A stretch of DNA of 53,650 nucleotides from Verrucomicrobia bacterium UBA1183 (GTDB lineage Bacteria > Verrucomicrobiota > Verrucomicrobiia > Opitutales > UBA9783), in the NCBI GenBank assembly GCA_002309885.1, contig DBYP01000015.1, positions 1 through 53,650 of the forward strand. The letters are read 5' to 3'. Below are positions 42,093 through 50,127 of the stretch, piece by piece (the first letter of the stretch is position 1; every line of letters starts with the position of its first letter). Under the pieces are notes generated by a model that was given only the letters and a program-made list of their open reading frames with translations, did no database searches and had not been told where the DNA came from. The translations under genes were made by a program, and so were the position numbers.

Positions 42093-42391
42093 TGTAAGTT
42101 CAATTTTGAAGTGCAACCTCCCCATGTAAAAGTTTCAGACAACGGGGAAAATGTTGCGCTGGAGAAGAAAAGTTGCAACACTTTCTAGACCTAGTGTTAA
42201 TTTTTTGTCGGCAATCCGCGAGGTATCTTCGGTGTAAACGCCCTTCGTTTTTTTCGGGAAATACTGCCACAGTAAGCGGTTCGTATTCTCGTTGGTTCCG
42301 CGTTCCCAAGGGCTGTGTGGATGGGAAAAATACACCGGCGCGTTCAAGCGATTTACGATGGTTTTATGATCGGTAAATTCAGACGATGAAT
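42093..42391 (-). mobile_element. IS30-type element remnant 1 (transposase C-terminal part)
   Basis: Begins with the 24-bp end TGTAAGTTCAATTTTGAAGT plus GCAA (42093-42116), then minus-strand coding for an IS30 transposase C-terminus: EFTDHKTIVNRLNAPVYFSH, PHSPWERGTNENTNRLLWQYF, which includes the catalytic Glu of the DDE set (RGTNENTN). Frame is lost near the C-terminal end. At about 42391 it is cut by the MITE-like element at the same base as in the copy at 49221. The other half of the transposase and the second end are missing. Confidence 0.85.
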
Positions 42392-42583
42392 GTTTTGAAG
42401 GATTTTTTGTAAAAATTCCTCAACCTCCCTTAAAAGCAAGGCAGAGCCCATACTCCCAGTCATTTTGCAACGCCGTTGCAAAACAAAGAAAAGTTTTTGA
42501 TGGGTTAAGGGGAACTTTTTACAAAAAGTTCCCTTAGCGTTTATGCTTTTATAATCTTTTACCTCCCCTAGACACGCTCTAGA
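42392..42583 (-). repeat. MITE-like hairpin element, copy E (one end lost at the IS30 junction)
   Basis: Runs from TTTTGAAGGATTTTTTGTAA through a partly decayed GCAGAGCCCA arm, TTTTGCAACgccGTTGCAAAA and GGGAACTTTTTACAAAAAGT to the end CCCTAGACACGCTCTAG. The GTGTCTACATAAGC end seen in copies B and F is absent, replaced by IS30 sequence. The end beside the tRNA-Arg gene is intact. Confidence 0.8.
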
Positions 42584-42658
42584 TATCAAGATTGAATTTA
42601 TAGGAAATCTATTTTCAACATTGACAGAGCCTTCGAATTCTTGTCTCATAGGAAGCGT

Positions 42659-42734
42659 GCTCTCGTAGTTCAGTCGGATAGAGCGTTGGCCTCCGAAGCC
42701 GAAGATCCGGGTTCGAGTCCCGGCGAGAGCGCCA
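42659..42734 (+). tRNA. tRNA-Arg (anticodon CCG)
   Basis: A full cloverleaf: acceptor GCTCTCG/CGAGAGC, D-stem GTTC/GAGC, anticodon stem TTGGC/GCCGA with loop CTCCGAA (anticodon CCG at 42693-42695, reading CGG), T-arm with GGTTCGAGTCC, discriminator G and encoded CCA. It lies between MITE copies E and F. No integrase is adjacent. The stretch 42735-42914 holds only faint repeat traces. Confidence 0.95.
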
Positions 42735-42914
42735 TTTCTTCTAAGGAGGGCTGGGCATTCGGTTTACGATAGGGTTGTCTTAAGAAAAGCTTTCATTTTT
42801 TCAGAAACGTAAAACTTACGACCTCCCCAAAACTTTTTACAAAAACCTCTCAAGAAGCAATGCCCTTATGTCACGCAGGCACACTCCATGTCAATGTTTT
42901 CTTTAGATCTTCCC

Positions 42915-43137
42915 TAAAGTGTGTCTACATAAGCTAGAAATATTACGTTTTTGAAGGATTTTTTGTAAAAAATCCTCAACCTCCCTTAAAAGCAGGGCAG
43001 CGGCCCTGCACCCCGGTCATTTTGCAACCTGGTTGCAAAATAAGAAAAGTTTTTGAGGGTTTAAGGGAAGCTTTTTACAAAAAGTTCCCTTAGGATTTAT
43101 GCTTTTATAATCTTTTATCTCCCGTAGACATGCTCTA
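42915..43137 (-). repeat. MITE-like hairpin element, copy F (full length)
   Basis: Bounded by GTGTCTACATAAGCTAG (from 42921) and CCCGTAGACATGCTCTA (to 43137). The internal order matches copy B: GAAGGATTTTTTGTAAAAAA arm, GCAGGGCAGCGGCCCTGC arm, TTTTGCAACctgGTTGCAAAA and AAGGGAAGCTTTTTACAAAA. Its length of about 223 bp equals that of B. It lies 30 bp from the stop of the 43166 gene. Confidence 0.88.
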
Positions 43138-43165
43138 ATATATTCAGGATATATCGCATTCGCTT

Positions 43166-44293
43166 TTACGTTTTCTCTACCGTTTCCGCGTCGGCTTTAG
43201 CAGTACCTGTATCGGCTTTTACGGTATTTTCAGTTTTTTCAACCATAACTGCCGATTTTTCAGATTTTATTTCTGTTTTTTCGCACAAATCCGCAGTTTT
43301 TTCCTTCAAAACTTCCTGCATAAATCCCTCTAATGGGACAATATTTTCGCGCTTCAAAAACCCGATATCGCATGCGTTATCGATCCACTTTTGCAAACTT
43401 TCCGTGGTTACTTCTGTCTCAATCTGGATGTGCTGCAATGTAGTTTTTATGCGCTCTAGCGGGAATTCGAGCGAGGTTTGATGTTTCATTTCGCTTTGCA
43501 CCAGCATTGCCGCTTCTTCGAGATGCTCTTTTATCCATAGCGACAAATCTTTATGCGCCTGGATCAATGGCGTTTTCAAAGAATCAAATTTCCTGCAAAA
43601 GCTCGCCGAACCTACCAAAATTGTTGTCCAGCTGTCATTATCCGTCAGATAAACTTTGCCTTCGATTTCGTTCACCAGTCGAGACAACCAAGGTTCTATC
43701 GTCCAAGCACCATCAATTTGTTGCTTCCTAAACAGCGTTAGCTGATCGGGATTACTGGTTGGGAGAAGGGCAACATTTTTTATGTTTTGCTTCTTAAACC
43801 ACGCCCTGCAAGCGATATCTTGCGTATTGCCATATTGTGGCGTCGCAATGCGCTTACCGGACCAAGAGGTTGCGTTTCTCACGTTAAATTTTTTCTGAAG
43901 CACCAACCCAGAACCACCTTTCACAGCACCTGCCAACAAACGGCAATCCTTACCCTTCGTCCGCACGTAAAGGTTCAATGCCGGACTAGGTCCCACGTAA
44001 GACACATCCACAATACCTGCAATCAAGTTCTCCATCGCCGATGGCCCCGCATTAAATCGATGCCACTCGATTTTTACATTTTGAGGCAAATAACGTTCCA
44101 GCCAACCCTTCCCTTGACGCGTCATCGCCTGCGCAACAAGAGCTTGTACGTGCGTCAAATTCGGGAAGAAACCAATACTTAGGGTCTTTTTATCCTTCTT
44201 TTCCAAACGTGTTTCAATAGAAGGTAAACCCCAGGACGTACTCATAAAAGAACATCCTACAACAGCAATCAGTATCCTAAACAAACACTTCAT
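43166..44293 (-). CDS. SsuA/NMT1-type periplasmic binding protein with low-complexity tail
   Basis: A 375-residue protein with a signal peptide (MKCLFRILIAVVGCSFMSTSWG). The body matches aliphatic sulfonate/nitrate/taurine-type binding proteins: LSIGFFPNLTHVQALVAQ, FNAGPSAMENLIAGIVDVSYVGPSPALNLY, GKRIATPQYGNTQDIACRAWF, QLTLFRKQQIDGAWTIEPW. The last 50 residues are a repetitive Glu/Lys/Thr/Ala tail (SEKSAVMVEKTENTVKAD, TAKADAETVEKT) not found in the family. No ATPase or permease of this system is in the window. It is flanked by a MITE copy and an IS30 remnant, so it may be an orphan or have been cut from its operon. Confidence 0.85.
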   Translation of the reverse strand: MKCLFRILIAVVGCSFMSTSWGLPSIETRLEKKDKKTLSIGFFPNLTHVQALVAQAMTRQGKGWLERYLPQNVKIEWHRFNAGPSAMENLIAGIVDVSYVGPSPALNLYVRTKGKDCRLLAGAVKGGSGLVLQKKFNVRNATSWSGKRIATPQYGNTQDIACRAWFKKQNIKNVALLPTSNPDQLTLFRKQQIDGAWTIEPWLSRLVNEIEGKVYLTDNDSWTTILVGSASFCRKFDSLKTPLIQAHKDLSLWIKEHLEEAAMLVQSEMKHQTSLEFPLERIKTTLQHIQIETEVTTESLQKWIDNACDIGFLKRENIVPLEGFMQEVLKEKTADLCEKTEIKSEKSAVMVEKTENTVKADTGTAKADAETVEKT

Positions 44294-44346
44294 GCGTCTA
44301 ATTATAATACGTATTTTTCAAAAGTAAAGTAAAAAATGATTTTTTA

Positions 44347-44874
44347 TGTAATTTCAACATTGAAGTGCAACTGCTAGAGTAAAAGATTGAAAAAAGCAAA
44401 GAGAGATGTGAGTATAGCGTTTTCTAAGGAAAGTACTTCTAAGCTGAACTTACAAGTGAAAGTTTTTGAAGGTTCAAGGGGAATTTTTTTCAAAAAGTTC
44501 CCTTATGCTTGATATCTATATTCCAACCGTCCAGCCTTGATTTCCGCATAAATCCTGCGATAAATCGTTTCATGGTTCACAAAAATACTTCTCAATTTCA
44601 GCGCTCCTGAAATCTGCTCTGGACTCCAATCGGCGTTGTACAAACGAAACACTTCTTTTCAGATTCTTTCGCCGATCCGCGGCTTTTTCGAATTTTCCCG
44701 CCGTTCCTCGCTCAACCGCTGCGCTCGTTCGCAATTATACCATCGTGCCCCATATCCGTAATTCCGCTTCAACTCTCGCCCAATTGTACTTGCTGAGCGC
44801 CCAAGATTTCAAGCAATTCTCCCATTTGAATTTTCGTTTTTGCGTTGCAGTTGCGCTTCAAAGTTGAACTTACA
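44347..44874 (-). mobile_element. IS30-type element remnant 3 (rearranged, two right-type ends)
   Basis: Bounded by TGTAATTTCAACATTGAAGT plus GCAA (44347-44370) and TTGCGCTTCAAAGTTGAACT plus TACA (44851-44874). The first about 90 bp (CTGCTAGAGTAAAAGATTGA, AGAGAGATGTGAG) are an inverted copy of the right end of the element at 48948-49835. It continues through a fragment of the MITE-like core (44455-44517), then a frame-broken copy of the transposase N-terminal half (44518-44780). No functional protein remains. The element fills the whole gap between 44294 and 44971. Confidence 0.8.
44455..44517 (-). repeat. Fragment of the MITE-like core inside IS30 remnant 3
   Basis: GAAAGTTTTTGAAGGTTCAA then GGGGAATTTTTTTCAAAAAG and TTCCCTT corresponds to one half of the hairpin element. 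Its right junction (CCCTT|ATGCTTGATATC) is identical to that at 49346 in the other IS30 copy. Confidence 0.75.
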
Positions 44875-44971
44875 TCCGATGCAAAATTTATCTTGCCTCT
44901 AAAAAGAAGCGAATGTAGATTCGATCATAGAACCGGGAAGTTCGCTTCATTTATAGAGCCTATTATAAAAG

Positions 44972-45793
44972 ATGTTAATCAAAAGCCAAATATGTTACCG
45001 TATAAAAAGTGCTATAAGTTTGATTATGTTGGGTTTGTTGTTTGGGTGCATGAGAGAGACACTCACAACAGTGCAGTATAAACAAGCTACCCATCTATCT
45101 CAAATTGATGAGATCCTGTCGCATTCGGGATATAAAGCGGAAGATATTTTGGTCGTATTTGATTTTAATTATACGCTTATGTATCCACTTGTTTCATGTT
45201 TGCATAAAAATAACATCGATAAAAACAAACAGGAATTTAAGACGATTATAAGTCGGCTTTCCCATGAACAAGCCGATAAGATGCTCTCTCGTATGATGGC
45301 AAACACAAGCCAAAACTTAATAAATAACGCATTACCATCGTTTTTGGGAAAATACGCCAAAGTAAATTTTTTAGTATGTTCCAGTGCTCTTGCAAAAAAC
45401 GCAGATGCTTACTTGGATTTATTGGAGAAAAATGGCGTTAAAATCACTAATAATTATAATTTGCAAAATTTTGAGTTCTCAAAATTTCCTGAGTATATTT
45501 CAGGTTATCCTGTTTATAAAAATGGAATTATTGCGACCAATCGTAATTCAAAAGGGAAGATATTGCTTAGTTTTCTAAAAAAGATTCCCATTGTCCCCAA
45601 ACTTATTGTGTTTGTGGATAATAGCGCAGATAAATTAGAAGATGTTAAAGCGGCCGTAAAATCCTTAAAAAACACAAATTTGATAATCGTAGAATATCAG
45701 GAGTACAAAAATAAATCTGTTCCTGAAGTATCGAAAGATGAATTCTTAAAATATTGGAATGAGCAAATCGATAAATTTCTACACCAAATGTGA
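44972..45793 (+). CDS. HAD-like lipoprotein (DUF2608-like)
   Basis: A 273-residue protein with an N-terminal hydrophobic stretch ending in a lipobox-like LLFGC (Cys26), so probably a lipoprotein. After that it shows a haloacid-dehalogenase pattern: motif I in ILVVFDFNYTLMYP, motif II near VNFLVCSSALAKN, a later Lys, and an acidic motif in LIVFVDNSADKLEDV. This matches my memory of DUF2608 proteins of intracellular bacteria such as Legionella and chlamydiae. Active HAD phosphatases have DxD at motif I; here it is D-F-N, so catalysis may be altered or lost. It sits alone downstream of an IS30 remnant. Confidence 0.65.
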   Translation: MLIKSQICYRIKSAISLIMLGLLFGCMRETLTTVQYKQATHLSQIDEILSHSGYKAEDILVVFDFNYTLMYPLVSCLHKNNIDKNKQEFKTIISRLSHEQADKMLSRMMANTSQNLINNALPSFLGKYAKVNFLVCSSALAKNADAYLDLLEKNGVKITNNYNLQNFEFSKFPEYISGYPVYKNGIIATNRNSKGKILLSFLKKIPIVPKLIVFVDNSADKLEDVKAAVKSLKNTNLIIVEYQEYKNKSVPEVSKDEFLKYWNEQIDKFLHQM

Positions 45794-45802
45794 AAATTGG
45801 AC

Positions 45803-45838
45803 ATGATACAGCGTACCCAACAGGTATCGTATCATTTT
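45803..45838 (+). terminator. Weak hairpin after the HAD-like gene
   Basis: ATGATAC (45803-45809) pairs with GTATCAT (45829-45835), followed by only three or four T. The loop is long (19 bases). It lies ten bases after the stop and is the only terminator-like structure before argS. Confidence 0.3.
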
Positions 45839-45945
45839 CCAGTTCGGACAAACGCACGCTAAACGATACCTTTCAATATCGAAACTCAAGAGCTTCCTGT
45901 GCTTTCCCCTTGACTTTAGGGTTTAAAAAGAATTCTCTATAGAGG

Positions 45946-47700
45946 ATGGAATTTTCTTTAGAGAGATATTTGCAAGATAAGTTGATGCAGGTGGCACAAA
46001 CGTTGCCTATTTTTGGTTCAGATTTCGATCCTGAAATTCGACCGGCAGATGAGCGCTTTGGCGACTTTCAGGCGAATGGGGTTTTGTCGTACTTGGGGCG
46101 AAAGAAAGAAAATCCCAGGGAGGGTGCATCATTGCTGATGGAAGCTTTCAAAAAAGAAGAGGCTCTATTTGATGTCGAGATGGCGGGGCCAGGGTTTTTG
46201 AATTTTAAGCTGAAGGATGCAGGTGCGCTGAATTGGCTGAAGGCATTCCATACAGAAACCTCTTATCAAGGGCATTATCGTTCGATATTTTCCGATAAAA
46301 CGGTGGTTATTGATTACTCTTCTCCTAATACTGCGAAGCGTATGCACGTGGGGCATCTGCGTTCGATGGTAATTGGTGAAGCTTTGCAGCGCTTTATAAG
46401 GTTCGGCGGTGGCAATGTAATACGTGATAACCACGTCGGTGATTGGGGAACGCAGTTCGGTATCCTATTGATGCAGGTGAAGGAAAAGCGTTATAATTTC
46501 GATGAGAATCCTGAGCAAGCGATAGAAACCTTGGAGGGGTTATATCAAGAAGGTAGCGCAAAAACCAAAGAAGATCCTGTTGCCTTGGAGGAAGCGCGTC
46601 GAGAGTTGGTCAAATTGCAACAAGGCGATGAAGAAAATTTGCGGATTTGGCAGAAAATTAACGAGATTTCTTACAAAAGTTTCGATAATATCTACAAACG
46701 CATGGGCGTAACCTTCGATTACGTCTTGGGTGAATCCTTTTATCGTGATAAAGTAGATGAAATTTATAAGGCATTAACGAAACTTAATTTGGCAGTTGAA
46801 GACCAAGGTGCTTTGGTAGTTTTTCATCCGGAACATACGCGTTTTTGCAAGCAACCGTTCATTATCCGCAAATCGGATGGCGCTTCCAATTACGCTACAA
46901 CAGATTTAGCAACCGTCCTATATCGTTCCGAAAACTTCAAGGCGGATGCTATGGTTTATGTAACCGATTGTCGTCAGCGCGATCACTTTGAACAGCTGTT
47001 TTTGACAGTTAAAAAATGGTTTGAATTAGAGCATCGAACGGTCCCAGAGCTGTACCACGTTTATTTTGGTACCGTTTTGGACGCCAATGGTAAAGCGATC
47101 AAAACCCGAGAAGGTAAACCGATTCAACTGCAAACATTGCTCGATGAAGCCAGAGAACGTGCTTATCAGCTGATTTGTGAAAAAAGTCCGGATTTGCCCG
47201 AAGAAGAAAAGCAACATGTCGCGGAAGTGGTAGGTTTGGGATCCATAAAGTATGCGGATTTGTCGCAGGAACGTACCGGCAATTACCGCTTCGAATGGGA
47301 TAAAATGATTAATTTCGATGGCAATACCGCTCCGTATCTGCTCTATGCCGTCGCGAGAATCTATGCGATATTCCGCAAAATGGGTTTAGAAGTTGATACG
47401 GCAGGAGAGTTGCCTTCTGATTTGGAAGGCTTTACAACAGCAACGGAACGTGTTTTAGCGCATAAATTGCTGATGTTTCCTATGGCTTTAAGTTTGTCGT
47501 TGAAGGAACTGAAACCCCATTGGTTATGTCGTTATTTATTTGAATTGGCGGGATGTTTTTCCGGATTTTATAATGCCGATAAGGTAAATGTTGAAGATGA
47601 AAATGTAAAGCAATTACGTCTTCTTTTGTGTAAAGCAACCTTATCAACGTTGGAATCGGGATTACATTTGTTAGGACTTGAAACCTTGAAACGGATGTGA
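45946..47700 (+). CDS. argS: Arginyl-tRNA synthetase
   Basis: A 584-residue class Ia synthetase charging tRNA-Arg. It has the N-terminal additional domain (MEFSLERYLQDKL...FGDFQANGVL), VVIDYSSPNTAKRMHVGHLRSMVIGEAL with the HIGH-type HVGH, NHVGDWGTQFG, YATTDLATVLYR, FGTVLDANGKAIKTREGKPIQL (the KMSKS position is degenerate, as is common in ArgRS) and YLLYAVARI. The C-terminal anticodon-binding domain ends in HLLGLETLKRM. Complete. AGAGG lies two bases before the ATG, too close to be ideal. It overlaps the next gene by one base (TGATG). Confidence 0.97.
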   Translation: MEFSLERYLQDKLMQVAQTLPIFGSDFDPEIRPADERFGDFQANGVLSYLGRKKENPREGASLLMEAFKKEEALFDVEMAGPGFLNFKLKDAGALNWLKAFHTETSYQGHYRSIFSDKTVVIDYSSPNTAKRMHVGHLRSMVIGEALQRFIRFGGGNVIRDNHVGDWGTQFGILLMQVKEKRYNFDENPEQAIETLEGLYQEGSAKTKEDPVALEEARRELVKLQQGDEENLRIWQKINEISYKSFDNIYKRMGVTFDYVLGESFYRDKVDEIYKALTKLNLAVEDQGALVVFHPEHTRFCKQPFIIRKSDGASNYATTDLATVLYRSENFKADAMVYVTDCRQRDHFEQLFLTVKKWFELEHRTVPELYHVYFGTVLDANGKAIKTREGKPIQLQTLLDEARERAYQLICEKSPDLPEEEKQHVAEVVGLGSIKYADLSQERTGNYRFEWDKMINFDGNTAPYLLYAVARIYAIFRKMGLEVDTAGELPSDLEGFTTATERVLAHKLLMFPMALSLSLKELKPHWLCRYLFELAGCFSGFYNADKVNVEDENVKQLRLLLCKATLSTLESGLHLLGLETLKRM

Positions 47701-47918
47701 TGGAAAATTATTTTATTGCGACATTGGTACTTTTCCTGTTACTCTATTTTTGGTATCATTGCGTGCAAGAGAATAAACATGTAGCGTCTTATGAAATACA
47801 GAAAAAAGATCGGGCTTTTTACTGTAGAGATTGCAAGCGTTTATACTTAGATCACGTGAAGAATACTGAGAGCGCGTGCCCTTGGTGTCACAAGAAAAAT
47901 TCAAACTTGAGGTTTTGA
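47700..47918 (+). CDS. Small membrane-anchored zinc-ribbon protein
   Basis: A 72-residue protein with one N-terminal transmembrane helix (FIATLVLFLLLYFWYHCV) and a zinc-ribbon-like pair CRDC and CPWCHKK separated by 20 residues. I recognise no named family. Translation is coupled to argS through the TGATG overlap (a GTG one codon earlier is possible), and kdsD starts three bases after its stop. The cytoplasmic ribbon could bind nucleic acid or another protein. It is short but its Cys spacing and coupled position support it being real. Confidence 0.72.
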   Translation: MENYFIATLVLFLLLYFWYHCVQENKHVASYEIQKKDRAFYCRDCKRLYLDHVKNTESACPWCHKKNSNLRF

Positions 47919-47920
47919 AT

Positions 47921-48907
47921 ATGCAAAATTTGGGCGATTTTGGTAAAAAAGTTGTCAAAGAAGAAATCAGCAGCTTACGTCGGTTGTATGAACGCTTTGA
48001 TTCAGAAGAATTTGGCAAGGTGGTAGATCTGATTTTGCATCATAAAGGCAAGGTCGTTTTTACCGGCATTGGTAAATCAGGCTACATCGCTCAAAAATTG
48101 AGTTCTACCTTCAATAGTACCGGAACACGATCGGTATATTTGCATCCCGCGGAAGCTCTACACGGCGATTTAGGAATTTACTCCAATGGCGATCCTACCA
48201 TCGTTCTATCCCGCAGCGGAAGCACACAGGAATTGTTGAATCTGCTCGCCGTTATCAAGCAATTCGATAGTCCCATTATTGCAATGGTAGGCAATTTGAA
48301 CTCGCCATTGGCTCGCCAAGCTGACTTTGTTTTGGATGCTTCCATCGCAAAAGAAGCTGATCCTTTGGGCTTTGTACCCACCTCAAGTACCACTCTAGCC
48401 TTGGTGTTGGGCGATGCACTTGCTTGTACTTTGATGCAAGCACGGGGTTTCCAAAGGGAAGATTTCTTGAAATTCCATCCCGGCGGTCAGTTGGGTAAGA
48501 GCTTGGGCAAGTGCGTTGGCGACCTCACTTGTTCACTTAAAGACGTTGCGTGTGTTCCTCCCAACGCTACCTTGCGCGACATCGTAATTGCCATGACCAT
48601 AAAACCTTTAGGCGCTGCTTTCGTTATGGACGGCAACCGATTCGTTGGGTTGGTTACCGACGGGGATATTCGACGTTCCTTACAAAAATATCCTTCGGTG
48701 GAACACATCTTGGCATCGCAAATTATGACTCAAAAACCCATATCGGTCTGTTCAAACCTAAACCTTGAAGAAGCCCTGCAGATTATGGAAGATCGGCCTC
48801 GCCAGCTGAGTGTCTTACCCGTTTTTAATCCTGATAAGTCCTGCCTGGGACTGTTCCGCCTACACGACGCCTACGCTCCTCTATGTAAAAAAGATGTGAG
48901 AGGATAA
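47921..48907 (+). CDS. kdsD: Arabinose-5-phosphate isomerase
   Basis: A 328-residue KdsD/KpsF/GutQ-type sugar isomerase making arabinose-5-phosphate for Kdo, an LPS inner-core sugar. It contains a SIS domain (VVFTGIGKSGYIAQKLSSTFNSTGT, YLHPAEALHGDLG, LSRSGSTQELL, PTSSTTLALVLGDALA, FHPGGQLG) and two C-terminal CBS domains (ATLRDIVIAMTIKPLGAAFV; MTQKPISVCSNLNLEEALQIM). I start at the ATG at 47921 (MQNLGDF); the longer frame overlaps the zinc-ribbon gene. The typical KxxGxxR residues are partly conserved. Its context (argS) is unrelated. Confidence 0.94.
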   Translation: MQNLGDFGKKVVKEEISSLRRLYERFDSEEFGKVVDLILHHKGKVVFTGIGKSGYIAQKLSSTFNSTGTRSVYLHPAEALHGDLGIYSNGDPTIVLSRSGSTQELLNLLAVIKQFDSPIIAMVGNLNSPLARQADFVLDASIAKEADPLGFVPTSSTTLALVLGDALACTLMQARGFQREDFLKFHPGGQLGKSLGKCVGDLTCSLKDVACVPPNATLRDIVIAMTIKPLGAAFVMDGNRFVGLVTDGDIRRSLQKYPSVEHILASQIMTQKPISVCSNLNLEEALQIMEDRPRQLSVLPVFNPDKSCLGLFRLHDAYAPLCKKDVRG

Positions 48908-48984
48908 GCGATAAAATGAAAACTTACAAAGACTTTTTAGGGGGAACTGTAAGTTCAACTTTGAAGTGCAACCCCTAAGCTCGA

Positions 48985-49743
48985 AAAGAAACCGCGAAGC
49001 TGGGGATGCGAAGCCCAAGCATTTTCTAGGTCTAGTGTTAATTTTTTGTCGGCAATCCGCGAAATACGCTGCGGTGTAAACAGTTTTCGTTTTCTTCGGG
49101 AAATACTGCCGTAGTAATCGGTTCGTATTTTCGTTGGTTCCGCGTTCCCAAGGGCTGTGCGGATGAGAAAAATACACTGGCGCATTCAAGCTTTATGGTT
49201 GGCAAATTCGGACGATGAATGTTTTGAGAGATTTTTTGTAAAAAATCCCTCAAGCTCCCTTAAAACTTTTATTCTTTTTGCAACTCCGTTGCAAAAAAAG
49301 AAAGTTTTTGAGGGTTCAAGGGAAGCTTTTTTCAAAAAGTTCCCTTATGCTTGATATCTATATTCCAGCCGCCCCGCCTTAATTTCCGCATAAATCCTGC
49401 GATAAATCGTTTCATGACTCACAAAAACACTTCTCAATTTCAGCGCTCCTGAAATCTGCTCTGGACTCCAATCGGCGTTGTACAAACGAAACACTTCTTT
49501 CCAGATTTTTTCGCTGATCCGCGGCCTTTTCGAATTTTTCCGCCGTTCCTCGCTCAACCGCTGCGCTCGTTCGCAATTGTACCATCGTGCCCCATATCCG
49601 TAATTCCGCTTCAGCTCTCGCCCAATTGTCGATTTCGACCGCCCAAGTTCCCAAGCAATTCTTTTATTCGAACTTCCTGCTTGCGTTAGTTCCTTAATCC
49701 GTTTACGTTCCCATTCCGAGATGTGACTGTATTTCGTTTTCAT
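48985..49743 (-). pseudogene. IS30-family transposase, internally deleted
   Basis: The N-terminal part (49345-49743, 132 residues) shows the IS30 helix-turn-helix: YSHISEWERKRIKELTQAG, SNKRIAWELGRSKSTIGREL, then WSPEQISGALK and SHETIYRRIYAEIK. It stops where the hairpin element begins. The C-terminal part (about 48985-49221) encodes FANHKA, then after a frame change NAPVYFSHPHSPWERG and TNENTNRLLRQYFPKKT, including the last catalytic Glu, ending in KINTRPRKCLGFASP. The region between, about 100-120 residues with the first two catalytic Asp, is gone. An active enzyme cannot be made from this locus; the N-terminal piece could still bind IS ends and act as inhibitor. Confidence 0.88.
49222..49346 (-). 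repeat. MITE-like core inside IS30 element 2 (copy G)
   Basis: Contains GAGAGATTTTTTGTAAAAAA, a TTTTTGCAACtccGTTGCAAAA palindrome and AAGGGAAGCTTTTTTCAAAA with GTTCCCTT. Lacks the GTGTCTACA ends and the GCAGGGC arm, like copy C. Its left junction equals that at 42391 and its right junction equals that at 44517. Confidence 0.85.
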
Positions 49744-49853
49744 ATTTTTTCTTCTTAGAAAACGCTAGCTTCACATCTCTCTTTGTTTTTTTCAATCTTT
49801 TACTCTAGCAGTTGCACTTCAAAGTTGAATTTACAAGTTTGTTAAAAAAGCGC

Positions 49854-49882
49854 TTGACTTATTTACGAAAAAAATCTGTTAT
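49854..49882 (+). promoter_or_regulatory. Probable promoter of tRNA-fMet
   Basis: TTGACT (49854-49859), a 17-base spacer rich in A, and TGTTAT (49877-49882), ending 16 bases before the mature tRNA. The -35 matches the consensus at five of six. The sequence AAAAAATCTGTTATTTAT also resembles the motif before fbaB and the 31159 gene. Confidence 0.55.
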
Positions 49883-49898
49883 TTATGACGTATTTTGT

Positions 49899-49975
<77 letters not shown>

Positions 49976-50127
49976 GTGTTTATGCGGGATAGCGCTGACA
50001 TGGGGAGTGGCTCCTAAGGTTTGTGTTGGTGGATTTGTTGGTTTTTGAAAAAAGATTGTTTCAAAGCTTTGCTGTTTGTTTCTAGGCGTTAAAATATTAA
50101 CCAATGAAATGAAGAAAGAGTATACAC

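Larger units (their letters stand above)
48948..49835 (-). mobile_element. IS30-type element 2 (both ends, defective, with embedded MITE core)
   Basis: Bounded by inverted 24-bp ends: TGTAAGTTCAACTTTGAAGT plus GCAA (48948-48971) and TTGCACTTCAAAGTTGAATT plus TACA (49812-49835), 23 of 24 matching. Length 888 bp. It contains a minus-strand IS30 transposase gene whose middle is missing and replaced by the hairpin-repeat core (49222-49346). No obvious target duplication flanks it. It lies between kdsD and tRNA-fMet. Movement would require a transposase supplied elsewhere. Confidence 0.88.

Noticed and set aside
42659..42734. tRNA-Arg as a second integration site
   Set aside because: It is flanked by MITE-like copies but no integrase or repeat of its 3' end is nearby.
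43787..44182. 131-residue plus-strand frame opposite the NMT1-type gene
   Set aside because: Antisense to a clear periplasmic binding protein; composition and lack of a start site mark it as a shadow.
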